A stretch of 64,000 nt of DNA from Jiangella endophytica. Lineage in GTDB: Bacteria > Actinomycetota > Actinomycetes > Jiangellales > Jiangellaceae. The position numbers and the translations under genes were made by a program. Below the pieces are notes generated by a model. It ran no database searches. It was not told where the DNA came from and was given only the letters and a program-made list of their open reading frames with translations. The DNA lies in assembly GCF_003427025.1 (NCBI RefSeq), contig NZ_QVAI01000012.1, forward strand, positions 124,001 to 188,000, read 5' to 3'. This document shows positions 14,911 to 24,060 of the stretch, in pieces (position 1 is the stretch's first letter; the number at the start of each line of letters is the position of its first letter).

Positions 14911-15438
14911 TCAGTCGAACGTCTCGGCCAGCGCGTTGCCGAGCTCGGGCGACAACTCCGCGCCGCGGACCAGCTCGTCGTCGGCCTCGTGGCCGCGGAT
15001 GCGCAGCACCGAGGCGCGGCTGCCGTCGCGCAGGACGCCGACCACGACGCGGACGTCGGAGCGGTCCGGGTGCTGCTGGGCCCACTGTGCGGCGTTGCCG
15101 TCGTCGTCGGGCATCTGCTCCTCGGCGCCGGGCGGCAGCACGATGCGCTCGAGCACCAGCGCGCAGCCGGTGACGGTGTCGGGCCAGGTGATCTCGACGA
15201 GGAGGTCCTCGATGGGCCGCCCGGCGACGTCCTGTTCGATCGGGGTGAGGGAGTCGGCGGGCGCCTCGGGGTCGATGCCGATGTTCGCGGCCAGCGCGGG
15301 CTCGCGCGACAGCAGGTCGGCGGTCGGGGCCAGGGCGTAGAGCCGGGCCGGCTGGTCCCACCCGTCGCCGCGGACGTGCGCTTCGATCTCCGCGATCGCG
15401 CGCGCCAGGGCGGTCGGCTGCTCGTCCGTCGTGCTCAT
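14911..15438 (-). CDS. PPA1309-family protein
   Basis: This 175-residue acidic protein matches the PPA1309 family, a conserved actinobacterial group of unknown function. Recognisable parts are A-R-L-Y-A-L-A-P-T-A-D-L near 33-44, the W-P-D-T-V-T-G-C-A-L-V-L-E-R block near 85-98, and G-V-L-R-D-G-S-R-A-S-V-L-R-I-R near 135-149. No signal or membrane segment is present. In many actinobacteria it is encoded next to the UPF0182 gene in divergent orientation, exactly as here. The ATG at 15438 fits the family N-terminus (short, followed by A-L-A-R-A-I-A-E-I). Confidence 0.85.
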   Translation of the reverse strand: MSTTDEQPTALARAIAEIEAHVRGDGWDQPARLYALAPTADLLSREPALAANIGIDPEAPADSLTPIEQDVAGRPIEDLLVEITWPDTVTGCALVLERIVLPPGAEEQMPDDDGNAAQWAQQHPDRSDVRVVVGVLRDGSRASVLRIRGHEADDELVRGAELSPELGNALAETFD

Positions 15439-15588
15439 GACCGCATCGTCGCACGGGCGGCGACGGCTCGCGACACCGGTCACGGCCCGACGACGAAGAG
15501 GTCACGGTTCGCCCCGGATGCGTCCGCCGACAGCGATGTTCCTACCGCGGTTCGGAACCGCAGGGGCCGGTGAGATAGTTTTCCAGGG

Positions 15589-18567
15589 GTGAGCCAGGAC
15601 ATGCCCCGACCCGCCGGACCGTTCCGCGGCGCGCCCCAAAGACGGTCACGCGCGCTACTGCCCACGCTGATCGTGCTCGGCGTGCTCATCGCCGCGTACG
15701 TGCTCATCGTGTCCTTCTGGACCGACAGGCTGTGGTACCAGTCAGTCGACTTCACCCAGGTGTTCACGACGCAGCTGATCACGCGAATCGCGTTGTTCCT
15801 GGTCTTCGGCCTGCTCATGGCCGCGTCGGTGGTCGTCAACGGCTTGGTCGCCTACCGGGTCCGGCCGCGGTACCGGCCGATGAGCGTCGAGCAGCAGAGC
15901 CTCGACCGCTACCGCGACGCCATCGACCCGGTCCGCACCTGGGTGCTGACGGCGGCGGCGATCCTGCTCGCGATCATGGCCGGCGCCAGCGCGGCCGGGC
16001 AGTGGCAGACGTTCCTGCTGTGGCGCAACGGTGGCGAGTTCGGCCAGACCGACGCCCAGTTCGGCGTCGACCTCGGCTTCTTCGCGTTCGACTACCCGTG
16101 GTGGCGCTACGTCGTCAGCTACGGGTTCGCGGTGGTGGTGCTGGGCCTCGTGGTCGCCGCCATCACCCACTACGTCTACGGCGGCATCCGGCTGCAGACC
16201 GCCGGGCAGAAGGTCAGCCCGGCCACGACGGCCCACCTGTCCGTCCTGATCGGGCTGTTCGTCCTGCTCAAGGCCGTGGCCTACTGGCTCGACCGGTACG
16301 CGCTGGTCATGCAGGACAACGACCGCTTCACGGGCGCGTCGTACACCGACGTCAACGCGGTGCTGCCGGCCAAGACGATCCTGATCTTCGTCGCGACCAT
16401 CTGCGCGATCCTGTTCTTCGTCAACGTGTGGCAGCGCAACTGGACGCTACCGGGCATCGGGCTGGGCCTGCTGGTGCTGTCGGCGGTCCTGCTCGGCGGG
16501 CTGTGGCCGTTCCTCGTCCAGCAGTTCCAGGTGCGCCCGAGCGAGGCGAGCCGCGAGCAGCCGTACATCCAGCGCAACATCGAGGCCACCCGCGACGCCT
16601 ACGGCATCCAGGACGTCCAGACCGACGAGTACCGCGCCACCACGGATGTCGCGCCCGGCCAGCTCGCCGCGGACTCCGCGACCATCCCCGGCATCCGGCT
16701 GATGGACCCGAGCGTCATCCCGCCGGCCTTCCAGCAGCTGCAGCAGGTCCGTGGCTTCTACACGTTCAGCGACCCGCTCGACGTCGACCGCTACACGGTC
16801 GAGGGCACCGACGGCGTCGTGGCCGAGCAGGACATGGTCGTCGCCGTCCGCGAGGTCGACTCCGACGGCATTCCGGCCGAGCAGCGCAACTGGATCAACG
16901 AGCACACCGTCTACACCCACGGGTTCGGCGTCGTCGCGGCGTACGGCAACACCCGAGAGTCCGACGGGTCGCCCAACTTCGCCGAGGAGGACATCCCCAC
17001 GCAGGGCGTCCTCGGCGAGTACGAGCCGCGCGTCTACTTCGGTGAGAACTCGCCCAGCTACTCCATCGTCGGTGCTCCCGAGGGCACCGACCCGGTCGAG
17101 TACGACATCCCCGAAGACCCCGACACCGGCAGCGAGCGCCGCAACACCTACGACGGCGACGGCGGCGTACCGATCGGCTCGTTCTGGCACCGGCTGCTCT
17201 ACGCCACCCGGTTCCAGGAGGCCAACTTCCTGCTGTCCGACCGCCTCAACTCCGAGTCGCGGCTGCTCTACGACCGCAACCCGCGCCAGCGGGTCGAGAA
17301 GGTCGCGCCCTGGCTGACGGTCGACGCCAACCCGTTCCCCGCGGTGGTCGACGGCCGCGTGGTCTGGATCCTCGACGGCTACACGACGCTCAACTCGCTG
17401 CCCTACAGCCAGCGGGTGTCGCTGAGCGAGGCCACCAGCGACTCGCGCACCGCCCGCCCGGCGCTGGCCGCGCAGCCCGACGACTTCATCAACTACGTCC
17501 GCAACTCGGTGAAGGCGACGGTCGACGCCTACGACGGCACCGTCACCCTGTACGCCTGGGAGGACGACGACCCGGTCCTGCAGGCGTGGATGAACGCGTT
17601 CCCCGACAGCGTGAAGCCGCGCTCGGAGATCCCGGCGCCGCTCATGGACCACCTGCGCTACCCCGAAGACCTGTTCAAGCTGCAGCGCAACATGCTCGAG
17701 CAGTACCACGTCACCGACGCCTCGACGTTCTACGGCGGCCAGGACCGCTGGGTGGTGCCGGCCGACCCGTCCTCGAACGTCGACGTCAAGCAGCCGCCGT
17801 ACTACCAGTCCATCCAGCTGCCCGACGCCGACGCGCCGATGTACTCGCTCACCACGACGTACACGCCGCGTGGCCGGCCGAACCTGGCCGCGTTCATGGC
17901 GGTCAACGCCGACGCCCGCAGCGAGGAGTACGGGCAGCTGCAGATCCTGCGACTACCCAGCAACACGCAGATCGACGGTCCCGGTCAGGTCGCCAACGAC
18001 TTCGAGTCCAACGCCGACGTCGCTCAACAGCTGACGCTGCTGCGGTCCGGCGACGCCGAGACCCAGCTGGGCAACCTGCTGACGCTGCCGGTGGGCGGCG
18101 GCCTGCTGTACGTGCAGCCGGTCTACGTCGCGCGGGCCACCGGCGAGGCGGCCTACCCGCTGCTGCGCCGCGTCCTGGTGCAGTTCGGCGACAACATCGG
18201 CTTCGACGACACCCTGCAGGGCGCACTCGACCAGATCTTCCAGGGCGAGTCCGGTGCCGAGACCGAGGAGGACGGCGAGATCGTCGAGACGCCGCCTCCG
18301 GGTGGTGAGGAGACCCCGCCGACGGAGGAGACGCCGCCGTCGACGGAGACGCCGACCACGCCGCCCGAGCAGCCGGCCGACCTCACCGCCGCGCTCGAGG
18401 CCATCCGGGTCGCCTGGCAGGAGGCCCGCGACGCGCAGGCCGCCGGCAACTGGGCGGAGTACGGCGCGGCGCTCGAGCGGCTCGACCAGGCGATCGACGC
18501 CGCCGAGGCGATCACCGGTGGCGAAGGCGCCGGCGGCGCCACCAGCGGGGCCACGCCCGGCCAGTAA
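15589..18567 (+). CDS. UPF0182-family large membrane protein
   Basis: This 992-residue protein belongs to the UPF0182 (COG1615) family found in nearly all actinobacteria. Residues 1-310 hold about seven membrane segments, starting with L-P-T-L-I-V-L-G-V-L-I-A-A-Y-V-L-I-V. Residues ~310-890 form a large extracytoplasmic domain with family stretches such as I-Q-R-N-I-E-A-T-R-D-A-Y-G and R-L-L-Y-A-T-R-F. The C-terminal ~100 residues contain a P-P-T-E-E-T-P-P-S linker and a helical tail. The GTG at 15589 is followed by an in-frame ATG four codons later, which could also serve. The function is unknown. A strong bidirectional terminator follows. Confidence 0.9.
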   Translation: MSQDMPRPAGPFRGAPQRRSRALLPTLIVLGVLIAAYVLIVSFWTDRLWYQSVDFTQVFTTQLITRIALFLVFGLLMAASVVVNGLVAYRVRPRYRPMSVEQQSLDRYRDAIDPVRTWVLTAAAILLAIMAGASAAGQWQTFLLWRNGGEFGQTDAQFGVDLGFFAFDYPWWRYVVSYGFAVVVLGLVVAAITHYVYGGIRLQTAGQKVSPATTAHLSVLIGLFVLLKAVAYWLDRYALVMQDNDRFTGASYTDVNAVLPAKTILIFVATICAILFFVNVWQRNWTLPGIGLGLLVLSAVLLGGLWPFLVQQFQVRPSEASREQPYIQRNIEATRDAYGIQDVQTDEYRATTDVAPGQLAADSATIPGIRLMDPSVIPPAFQQLQQVRGFYTFSDPLDVDRYTVEGTDGVVAEQDMVVAVREVDSDGIPAEQRNWINEHTVYTHGFGVVAAYGNTRESDGSPNFAEEDIPTQGVLGEYEPRVYFGENSPSYSIVGAPEGTDPVEYDIPEDPDTGSERRNTYDGDGGVPIGSFWHRLLYATRFQEANFLLSDRLNSESRLLYDRNPRQRVEKVAPWLTVDANPFPAVVDGRVVWILDGYTTLNSLPYSQRVSLSEATSDSRTARPALAAQPDDFINYVRNSVKATVDAYDGTVTLYAWEDDDPVLQAWMNAFPDSVKPRSEIPAPLMDHLRYPEDLFKLQRNMLEQYHVTDASTFYGGQDRWVVPADPSSNVDVKQPPYYQSIQLPDADAPMYSLTTTYTPRGRPNLAAFMAVNADARSEEYGQLQILRLPSNTQIDGPGQVANDFESNADVAQQLTLLRSGDAETQLGNLLTLPVGGGLLYVQPVYVARATGEAAYPLLRRVLVQFGDNIGFDDTLQGALDQIFQGESGAETEEDGEIVETPPPGGEETPPTEETPPSTETPTTPPEQPADLTAALEAIRVAWQEARDAQAAGNWAEYGAALERLDQAIDAAEAITGGEGAGGATSGATPGQ

Positions 18568-18580
18568 CGGCAGACACACG

Positions 18581-18614
18581 CGGAGCCGTCACCCTTCTCG
18601 GGGTGGCGGCTCCG
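18581..18614. terminator. bidirectional hairpin terminator
   Basis: CGGAGCCGTCACCC at 18581-18594 pairs with GGGTGGCGGCTCCG at 18601-18614, with one internal mismatch. It lies between two convergent genes, 13 bases after the UPF0182 stop and 24 bases before the end of the GNAT gene, so it can serve both. Confidence 0.8.
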
Positions 18615-18638
18615 TCGCGTTTGCGGCCCAGGCGCTCG

Positions 18639-19133
18639 TCAGACGGCGCGCTGGTAGGCGAGCAGCAGGAAGCCGGGCAGCGGCTCGTGGTCGCGTTCCG
18701 GGATCCGGACGAAGCCGAACCGCTCGTACAGCCGGTGCGCGGTGCGCATGCGCGGCAGCGACGACAGCACCAGGGTCTCGTCGCCGTGCTCGCGGGCGAG
18801 GTCGAGGCAGGCCTGCACGAGGGCCGCGCCCACGCCGCGGCCGCGCGCCGCAGGGTCGACCGCGAGCATGCGGAACTCCGACTCACCCTGCCGGGCCACC
18901 TCGACGTACGGGCTCGGCGGACGGCAGAACGTCACCGCGCCCAGCACCGTGCCGTCGGCGTCGGCGGCCACCAGCAGCGTCGCCTGCTCCGAGCGGTGCT
19001 CGATGTCGGACAGCTCGTCGGCGTACTCCTCGTCGCCGTCGAGGAACCCGTCGGCGTCGTACGCCGCCACCGTGATGGCCGCGACGGCGGCGTGATCGTC
19101 GGGGCGGGCGGGGCGTACATCGAAGTCCGTCAT
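18639..19133 (-). CDS. GNAT-family N-acetyltransferase
   Basis: This 164-residue protein is a GCN5-related acetyltransferase. The acetyl-CoA binding motif A is clear at about 89-110: R-M-L-A-V-D-P-A-A-R-G-R-G-V-G-A-A-L-V, with R-G-R-G-V-G as the pyrophosphate loop. A late A-H-R-L-Y-E-R-F-G-F-V-R motif near 136-147 is also typical. The ATG at 19133 gives the normal length, beginning with the β1 strand (F-D-V-R-P-A-R-P-D-D). The substrate is unknown. It is cytoplasmic and stands alone, divergent from the initiator tRNA gene. Confidence 0.88.
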   Translation of the reverse strand: MTDFDVRPARPDDHAAVAAITVAAYDADGFLDGDEEYADELSDIEHRSEQATLLVAADADGTVLGAVTFCRPPSPYVEVARQGESEFRMLAVDPAARGRGVGAALVQACLDLAREHGDETLVLSSLPRMRTAHRLYERFGFVRIPERDHEPLPGFLLLAYQRAV

Positions 19134-19225
19134 AGGGCACATTCTGGCGGCGTGCACCGACACCGGACCCGGCCGCCGGCGCGATTTGGCGCACCGGAAC
19201 TGATCGCGTAGACTCATCTCAGCGA

Positions 19226-19302
19226 CGCGGGGTGGAGCAGCTCGGTAGCTCGCTGGGCTCATAACCCAGAGGCCGCAGGTTCAAATCCTGCCCCCGCTAC
19301 CA
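19226..19302 (+). tRNA. initiator tRNA-fMet (CAT)
   Basis: The 77 bases fold as a full cloverleaf with CAT anticodon at 19260-19262 and an encoded CCA end. Two marks of an initiator are present: an unpaired first acceptor position (C1 against T72) and three consecutive G-C pairs in the anticodon stem (GGG before the loop, CCC after). The T-loop reads TTCAAAT. A hairpin terminator follows four bases later. Confidence 0.95.
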
Positions 19303-19305
19303 GAT

Positions 19306-19335
19306 GAAGGCCCGGACCACATGGTCCGGGCCTTC
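19306..19335 (+). terminator. terminator of the tRNA-fMet gene
   Basis: GAAGGCCCGGACCA (19306-19319) pairs perfectly with TGGTCCGGGCCTTC (19322-19335) around a two-base loop centre. It starts four bases after the tRNA's CCA. There is no T-tract, which is usual in DNA this GC-rich. Confidence 0.85.
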
Positions 19336-19383
19336 TGCATGTCGGGTGGTGCGCCGTCGGGGACGACAGCCGGGCGGGCGCGG

Positions 19384-19971
19384 TCAGCGGCGCCAGACGG
19401 TGCCGCGGCGATCATGGCCGATGCGGCCCTCGATCTCGACCGCCACGTGGGGTGCGCCCAGCCGTTCGGCGACCAGGTACAGCCCCAGATCGAGCCCGGC
19501 CAGCCAGCCGCTGCCCGACGTCACGAGGTCGCCGTCGTCGACGATGCGGGCGTCGACCACGTCGGCCCACTTCGACAGGTACTCCATGTCAGGGCGGAAG
19601 GTCGTCGCCGGACGGCCGTTCAGCAGGCCGGCCGCGCCGAAGATCAGCGCCCCCGAGTCGATCCCGCCCAGCAGCAGTCGCTCGCCGGCCTGCTCCTTGT
19701 ACGCCCGGACCTGCCCGGGCAGTTCGCTGGCCTCGATGACGTCGAGGTCCCACCCGCCGGCGACGAGCAGCGCGCCGGCGCTGGCCGGGTCCCAGCCGCG
19801 CAGCCCGGCGAACCCGGTGCCGTAGCAGCCGGTCACCTCCGTCCGGCCGTCGACGGTGACCAACGCGGGAGCCACGTCCACGCCCATCACCCGGGCGCGC
19901 GCCAGCACGTCGAACGTCAGCAGTGCGTCCATCTCGGCGATGCCGTCGTACATCAACACGTCGATCCGCAT
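19384..19971 (-). CDS. DJ-1/PfpI-like protein lacking the catalytic cysteine
   Basis: This 195-residue protein has the DJ-1/PfpI fold (I-D-V-L-M-Y-D-G-I-A-E-M-D at the N-terminus). At the nucleophile elbow, where relatives have a cysteine (I-C-T-G or V-C-S-G), it reads GGIDSGALIFGAAGLL, so the cysteine is replaced by aspartate-serine and hydrolase activity is doubtful. The conserved tail G-L-D-L-G-L-Y-L-V matches the N-terminal domain of GlxA regulators, one of which is encoded divergently 70 bases away. It may be a ligand-binding protein or an isonitrile hydratase-like relative. The ATG at 19971 aligns with the β1 strand of the fold. Confidence 0.75.
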   Translation of the reverse strand: MRIDVLMYDGIAEMDALLTFDVLARARVMGVDVAPALVTVDGRTEVTGCYGTGFAGLRGWDPASAGALLVAGGWDLDVIEASELPGQVRAYKEQAGERLLLGGIDSGALIFGAAGLLNGRPATTFRPDMEYLSKWADVVDARIVDDGDLVTSGSGWLAGLDLGLYLVAERLGAPHVAVEIEGRIGHDRRGTVWRR

Positions 19972-20041
19972 CCGGTCAGTCTTCGCGGCGCCGCCCAGGC
20001 GCCGCCATGGCGCGAATGCCAATCTTCGATAGATTCACGCC

Positions 20042-21064
20042 ATGCACAGTGTGGTCGTGCTCGCGTTGCCGGGCGTGGTGGCGCTCGAGCTGGCCATCCC
20101 CTTCCAGGTGTTCGCGACGGCGCGGGCGGCCGGCCACCGCACCCCGCGGCTGACCGCGGACGGCCGGCTGTACGACGTCCGCATCGGGGCGCCGCAGCCG
20201 TCCCTGGGCGCGACGGCGTCGGGCGGCGCCGCGTTCGCCCTCACCGGGCTGGAACCGCTCGACGTCGTCGACGGCGCCGACACCGTGATCGTGCCGGCGT
20301 CGGAGTCGGCCGCGCCGCCGCCCGTGCGGGTGCTCACGGCCCTGCGGGCGGCGCACGCCCGGGGCGCCCGCATCGCCTCGATCTGCACCGGCGCCTACGT
20401 GCTCGCGGCGGCCGGCCTGCTGGACGGCCGGCGCGCGACGACGCACTGGGCACACGCCGACGAGCTGGCGGCGCGCCACCCGGCCGTGCGGGTCGACCCG
20501 AGCGTGTTGTTCGTCGACGACGGCGACCTCCTCACCGCGGCAGGCGTCGCGGCCGGGCTGGATCTGTGCCTGCACCTCGTTCGCCGCGACCACGGCGCCG
20601 CCGCGGCCGCCTACGTCGCCCGGCGCACCGTGATGCCGCCGCACCGCGAGGGCGGCCAGGCGCAGTACCTCCCGGCCGCCGATCCGGCCGACGACGGCGG
20701 CCGGCTCGCGCCGACACTGACCTGGATGCGGGCCGGCCTCGCCGACGACCTCCAGCTCGCCGACATCGCGCGGCACGCGGCCATGAGCACCCGCACCCTG
20801 GTCCGGCGGTTCCGTGAGGAGTGCGGCACGACGCCACTGCAGTGGCTGATCCGCCAGCGGGTCGAGCACGCCCGCGAGCTGCTGGAGACGACCACGCTCC
20901 CGGTCGAGGAGGTCGCCAGGCGCGCCGGCTTCCGCACGTCGGCCTCGCTGCGCCAGCACTTCGCCCGCCGGCTCGGCACCAGCCCGCTGCGCTACCGGCA
21001 GACGTTCCACTGGGCACCGACTCAGGTCCCGGGGCGGAATAGCATCGGCGCGTGGACGACCTGA
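20042..21064 (+). CDS. GlxA-type AraC-family transcriptional regulator
   Basis: This 340-residue protein has a DJ-1/PfpI-like sensor domain (1-185) and an AraC-type pair of helix-turn-helix motifs (about 220-320). The sensor keeps a cysteine elbow (ASICTGAYVLAAAGLLDGRR, about 115-134). The DNA-binding part shows A-D-I-A-R-H-A-A-M-S-T-R-T-L-V-R-R-F and E-E-V-A-R-R-A-G-F-R-T-S-A-S-L-R-Q-H-F. No ribosome site precedes the ATG, while a -10-like TAGATT at 20030-20035 would start transcription almost at the ATG, so the mRNA may be leaderless. The 3' end overlaps the next gene by 13 bases, coupling it to the small unknown protein and the P-loop regulator downstream. Activating ligand unknown. Confidence 0.88.
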   Translation: MHSVVVLALPGVVALELAIPFQVFATARAAGHRTPRLTADGRLYDVRIGAPQPSLGATASGGAAFALTGLEPLDVVDGADTVIVPASESAAPPPVRVLTALRAAHARGARIASICTGAYVLAAAGLLDGRRATTHWAHADELAARHPAVRVDPSVLFVDDGDLLTAAGVAAGLDLCLHLVRRDHGAAAAAYVARRTVMPPHREGGQAQYLPAADPADDGGRLAPTLTWMRAGLADDLQLADIARHAAMSTRTLVRRFREECGTTPLQWLIRQRVEHARELLETTTLPVEEVARRAGFRTSASLRQHFARRLGTSPLRYRQTFHWAPTQVPGRNSIGAWTT

Positions 21065-21402
21065 CCCTCATCCAGAGTGTGTTCGACCTCGGACCCCAGG
21101 TGCGCTACGTGGCCGTCGGCCATGGCCAGGACGTGACCATCCGCGAGCGCGGCGGTCTCGCCGACGCCTCGTCCGGCGAGTCCGACCGGTACGAGGAGTT
21201 GTTGGTCAACCCCACTCTGCTGACGCTGGCTCGGCAGCGGGGCGAGATCGACTGCGGCGGCCTGCGCTATCTGGTCGTCCGTTACGGGAACTTCCATCAG
21301 GTGGTCGTTCCGCTGGCCGGCGGCGGGCACGTGTCCGTCGCGGTCGAGCCCGACGCCGACCCGGTGGCGACGGCGGAGCGGGTCCTGGCGTTGCCGGCAT
21401 GA
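21052..21402 (+). CDS. small hypothetical protein between two regulators
   Basis: This 116-residue protein starts with a GTG inside the end of the GlxA gene and overlaps the start of the P-loop regulator by four bases, so all three are translated as a coupled set. It has alternating predicted strands and helices (V-R-Y-V-A-V-G-H-G-Q, L-R-Y-L-V-V-R-Y-G-N-F-H-Q-V-V-V-P, H-V-S-V-A-V) and no membrane segment. The pattern recalls roadblock/LC7-like small domains, but I cannot place it with confidence. Its position between two transcription regulators suggests it modulates one of them. Confidence 0.6.
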   Translation: MDDLTLIQSVFDLGPQVRYVAVGHGQDVTIRERGGLADASSGESDRYEELLVNPTLLTLARQRGEIDCGGLRYLVVRYGNFHQVVVPLAGGGHVSVAVEPDADPVATAERVLALPA

Positions 21403-23945
21403 GCGGTCCCACCACGGTCGGCGTGCCGCGGGTGTCGCGCGACCACCTGAGCCGGCCGCGGCTGCTGACCACGCTCGGCGACGGCGAGCTGCCGCTGCGG
21501 GTGGTCCGGGCGCCGGCCGGGTACGGGAAGACGGCGCTGCTCGCGGAGTGGGCGCACGGCCGCCCGGCCGGCTCGGCGACCGTCTGGATCACGGTCGACG
21601 ACGAGTGCGCGACGAGGCGGGGCTTCTGGTCGCGGGCGGTAGCGCTGCTGGGCATGGTGCACCCCGGGCTGGCCGGGGTGGAGGTCGGCCCCGACACCGT
21701 CGGGCACCTGCCGACGCTGCTGCCGCCGCTCCTCGACGCCGCGGACCGGCCGCTCACGCTCGTCGTCGATGCCGCCGAGCGGCTCGCCGACCCGCAGGTC
21801 GAGAGCGACCTGCTGCGGCTGGTCCGGCACACCACGCGGCTGGAGCTGGCGGTCGGCACCCGGCGCGCCGGCGAGCTCACCGACCCGGCGACGGCGCTGA
21901 GCGTCGACGCCGTCACCGTCGGCCCGCGCATGCTGGCGTTCACCGCCGATGAGTCCGCCCGGCTCGCCGCCGAGCTGGACAGCTCGCTGACGACCGAACA
22001 GGTGGACGCGCTGCACGAGACGAGCGCGGGCTGGCCCCTGGCGGTGCGCGCCGGGGCACGGCTGCGGCGCGAGTACCCGTGGCCGGCCGCCGACGAGAAC
22101 GACACGCTCTCCCAGCTGCAGCGGATGCTCGTCGGCGACCTGGAGGAGCTGCCCGGGTTCGACGACCTCGTGCAGCTGTCCGTGGTCGACGGCGTCAGCG
22201 TGCGGCAGGCGGAGCTGCTCGGGGTCGACCTCGACGGTCACCCGATCCTGGCCGCCGTCGAGGTGCGCGGGCTGGGCGGCTGGGAGGACGGCCTCGGCGA
22301 GCCGCGGTTCCGGCTGCAGCCGCTGGTGCGCGACGCCTTGCGCCGCCGCGTCGACGACGATCGCCTGCGGGCCGCGCACCGGCGGCTGGTCGACTGGTAC
22401 GAGGACCGTGGCGAGCGGGCCGCCGCGTTCGAGTCCGCCGTCATCGCGCAGGAATGGCAGCGCGCCCGCACCCACCTCGGGCAGGCGTTCCGCGAGGTCG
22501 CCGGCGGGCTGGACCGGCAGTGGGTCCGCAACGCCCACGTGCCCAAGCCGGTCCTGAGGGCGCAGCCGCTGCTGGCGCTGTTCGTCGGCGTGGGCCACTA
22601 CGCGGTCGGCGACGTCGCGAAGGCGGTCCGGCTGCTCACCGCCGGCGTCGCGACGGCGGAGTGGCAACGGCTGTCGGGGCACGGGCGGGTCAGCGTCGAC
22701 CACGTCTGGATCCAGGGCATGCTCACGCTCGGCCTGCGCTTCGCCGGCCGCGACGAGTTGGTGCAGCCGGCGCTGCGGCGGCTGCACGCCATGCTGCCGC
22801 GCGCCGCCGACCCGACCGGCGAGCTCGAGTACCTGCATCCGCTCATCGCCACGCAGACCGCCTCGACGTACCTGCTGCTGGACCGCCTCGACGACGCGGT
22901 CCGCGCGTTGGCCGAGCGGCCGTCCGGACCGGCCCGCGGGAGCGGCGCGCTGCACCCGGAGTCGCTGACGGTGCTCGCGCACGCCGCGGCCGGGCGCGTC
23001 ACGCAGGCGCGGGCGGCGCTGGCCGAGCTGGTCGACTCCCGGCTGCCGCGGTTCTTCAACGCCGGCTTCTACGCGATCCCCAAGCACGTCGGCGCGGCCA
23101 ACGTGCACCTGGAGGACCACCGGCCGGACGCCGCAGACGCCGAGCTCACCCAGGTGCTGCCGCACTGGCCGACGATGGAGTGGTGGCCGCTGGTACTGCA
23201 CGCCCGGACGGTGCAGCGCTGGCACGCCGCAGGGCCGGCCGAGGCTCTTCGGCTGCTGGAGAGCGGCCTGGCGGAGAAGAGCCGCAAACCGCTCGGCGCG
23301 GCGATGCGGGCCATGCTCACCGCACTGCGGGCCGAACTGCTGCTGGCCGCCGGACGCCCGGCCGACGCCCGCCGGCTGGTGCCGTCACGGCGCATCCGGC
23401 CGTACCCGCGGCTGGCCGTCGCCAAGGCGCGCGGCCTCCTGCTCGACGGCGACCACGCCCGCGCGCTGGCGCTCGCCGCGGCGCCGGAACACGAGCACCG
23501 CGGCACGCCGCGCGACCGGCTGCACTTCGAGCTGATCGCCGCCTCGGCGCGGCTGCGTTCCGGCGACCCCGCCGCCGCCGCGCGCGCCTTCGCCGACGCC
23601 GTCGCGCTGTCCGCCGACATCGGACTGCGCAGCCCGTTCGCCGCCATGCCACGCTCGGACCTGCGCACCCTGGCGGCGGCTGTCCCGGGCGGCGCCGAGC
23701 TGCTCGCCGACGTCGAGCGGTTCCCGGTGCTGTTCCCGGAGCCCGACGCGCTGGTGTCGCTGACCCGGCGTGAGTCCGCGGTCCTGGCCGAGCTGGCCAC
23801 ACCCGACACGCTGCCGGTCATCGCCGACCGCCTCGGCGTGGCAGCGGGCACGGTGAAGAGCCAGTGCCGCGCCGTCTACCGCAAGCTCGGGGTGTCCGGC
23901 CGCGACGAGGCCGTGGCCGAGGCCCGCCGCCGCGGCCTGCTCTGA
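21399..23945 (+). CDS. large P-loop ATPase regulator with C-terminal LuxR-type HTH (MalT-like)
   Basis: This 848-residue protein has the layout of MalT/LAL-type STAND regulators. An N-terminal ATPase carries the Walker A motif A-P-A-G-Y-G-K-T-A (about 38-46) and L-T-L-V-V-D-A-A-E as Walker B (about 118-126). A long helical TPR-like middle follows, and the last ~65 residues are a LuxR-type helix-turn-helix (L-T-R-R-E-S-A-V-L, then A-D-R-L-G-V-A-A-G-T-V-K-S-Q and Y-R-K-L-G-V-S-G-R). Such proteins switch on target genes when a ligand triggers ATP-dependent oligomerisation. The ATG overlaps the previous stop (ATGA). It sits with a second regulator of the same build immediately downstream. Confidence 0.85.
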   Translation: MSGPTTVGVPRVSRDHLSRPRLLTTLGDGELPLRVVRAPAGYGKTALLAEWAHGRPAGSATVWITVDDECATRRGFWSRAVALLGMVHPGLAGVEVGPDTVGHLPTLLPPLLDAADRPLTLVVDAAERLADPQVESDLLRLVRHTTRLELAVGTRRAGELTDPATALSVDAVTVGPRMLAFTADESARLAAELDSSLTTEQVDALHETSAGWPLAVRAGARLRREYPWPAADENDTLSQLQRMLVGDLEELPGFDDLVQLSVVDGVSVRQAELLGVDLDGHPILAAVEVRGLGGWEDGLGEPRFRLQPLVRDALRRRVDDDRLRAAHRRLVDWYEDRGERAAAFESAVIAQEWQRARTHLGQAFREVAGGLDRQWVRNAHVPKPVLRAQPLLALFVGVGHYAVGDVAKAVRLLTAGVATAEWQRLSGHGRVSVDHVWIQGMLTLGLRFAGRDELVQPALRRLHAMLPRAADPTGELEYLHPLIATQTASTYLLLDRLDDAVRALAERPSGPARGSGALHPESLTVLAHAAAGRVTQARAALAELVDSRLPRFFNAGFYAIPKHVGAANVHLEDHRPDAADAELTQVLPHWPTMEWWPLVLHARTVQRWHAAGPAEALRLLESGLAEKSRKPLGAAMRAMLTALRAELLLAAGRPADARRLVPSRRIRPYPRLAVAKARGLLLDGDHARALALAAAPEHEHRGTPRDRLHFELIAASARLRSGDPAAAARAFADAVALSADIGLRSPFAAMPRSDLRTLAAAVPGGAELLADVERFPVLFPEPDALVSLTRRESAVLAELATPDTLPVIADRLGVAAGTVKSQCRAVYRKLGVSGRDEAVAEARRRGLL

Positions 23946-24060
23946 CCGTCGCGCGAGGGGGTAAGAACCGGGGGGATATCCGCGAGACCGCATCCGGCCG
24001 CACCCGCGCTCTCTGCTGCTCTGGAACCCGCACGACGGGAGCGGGGAACGCGAGGGACGG

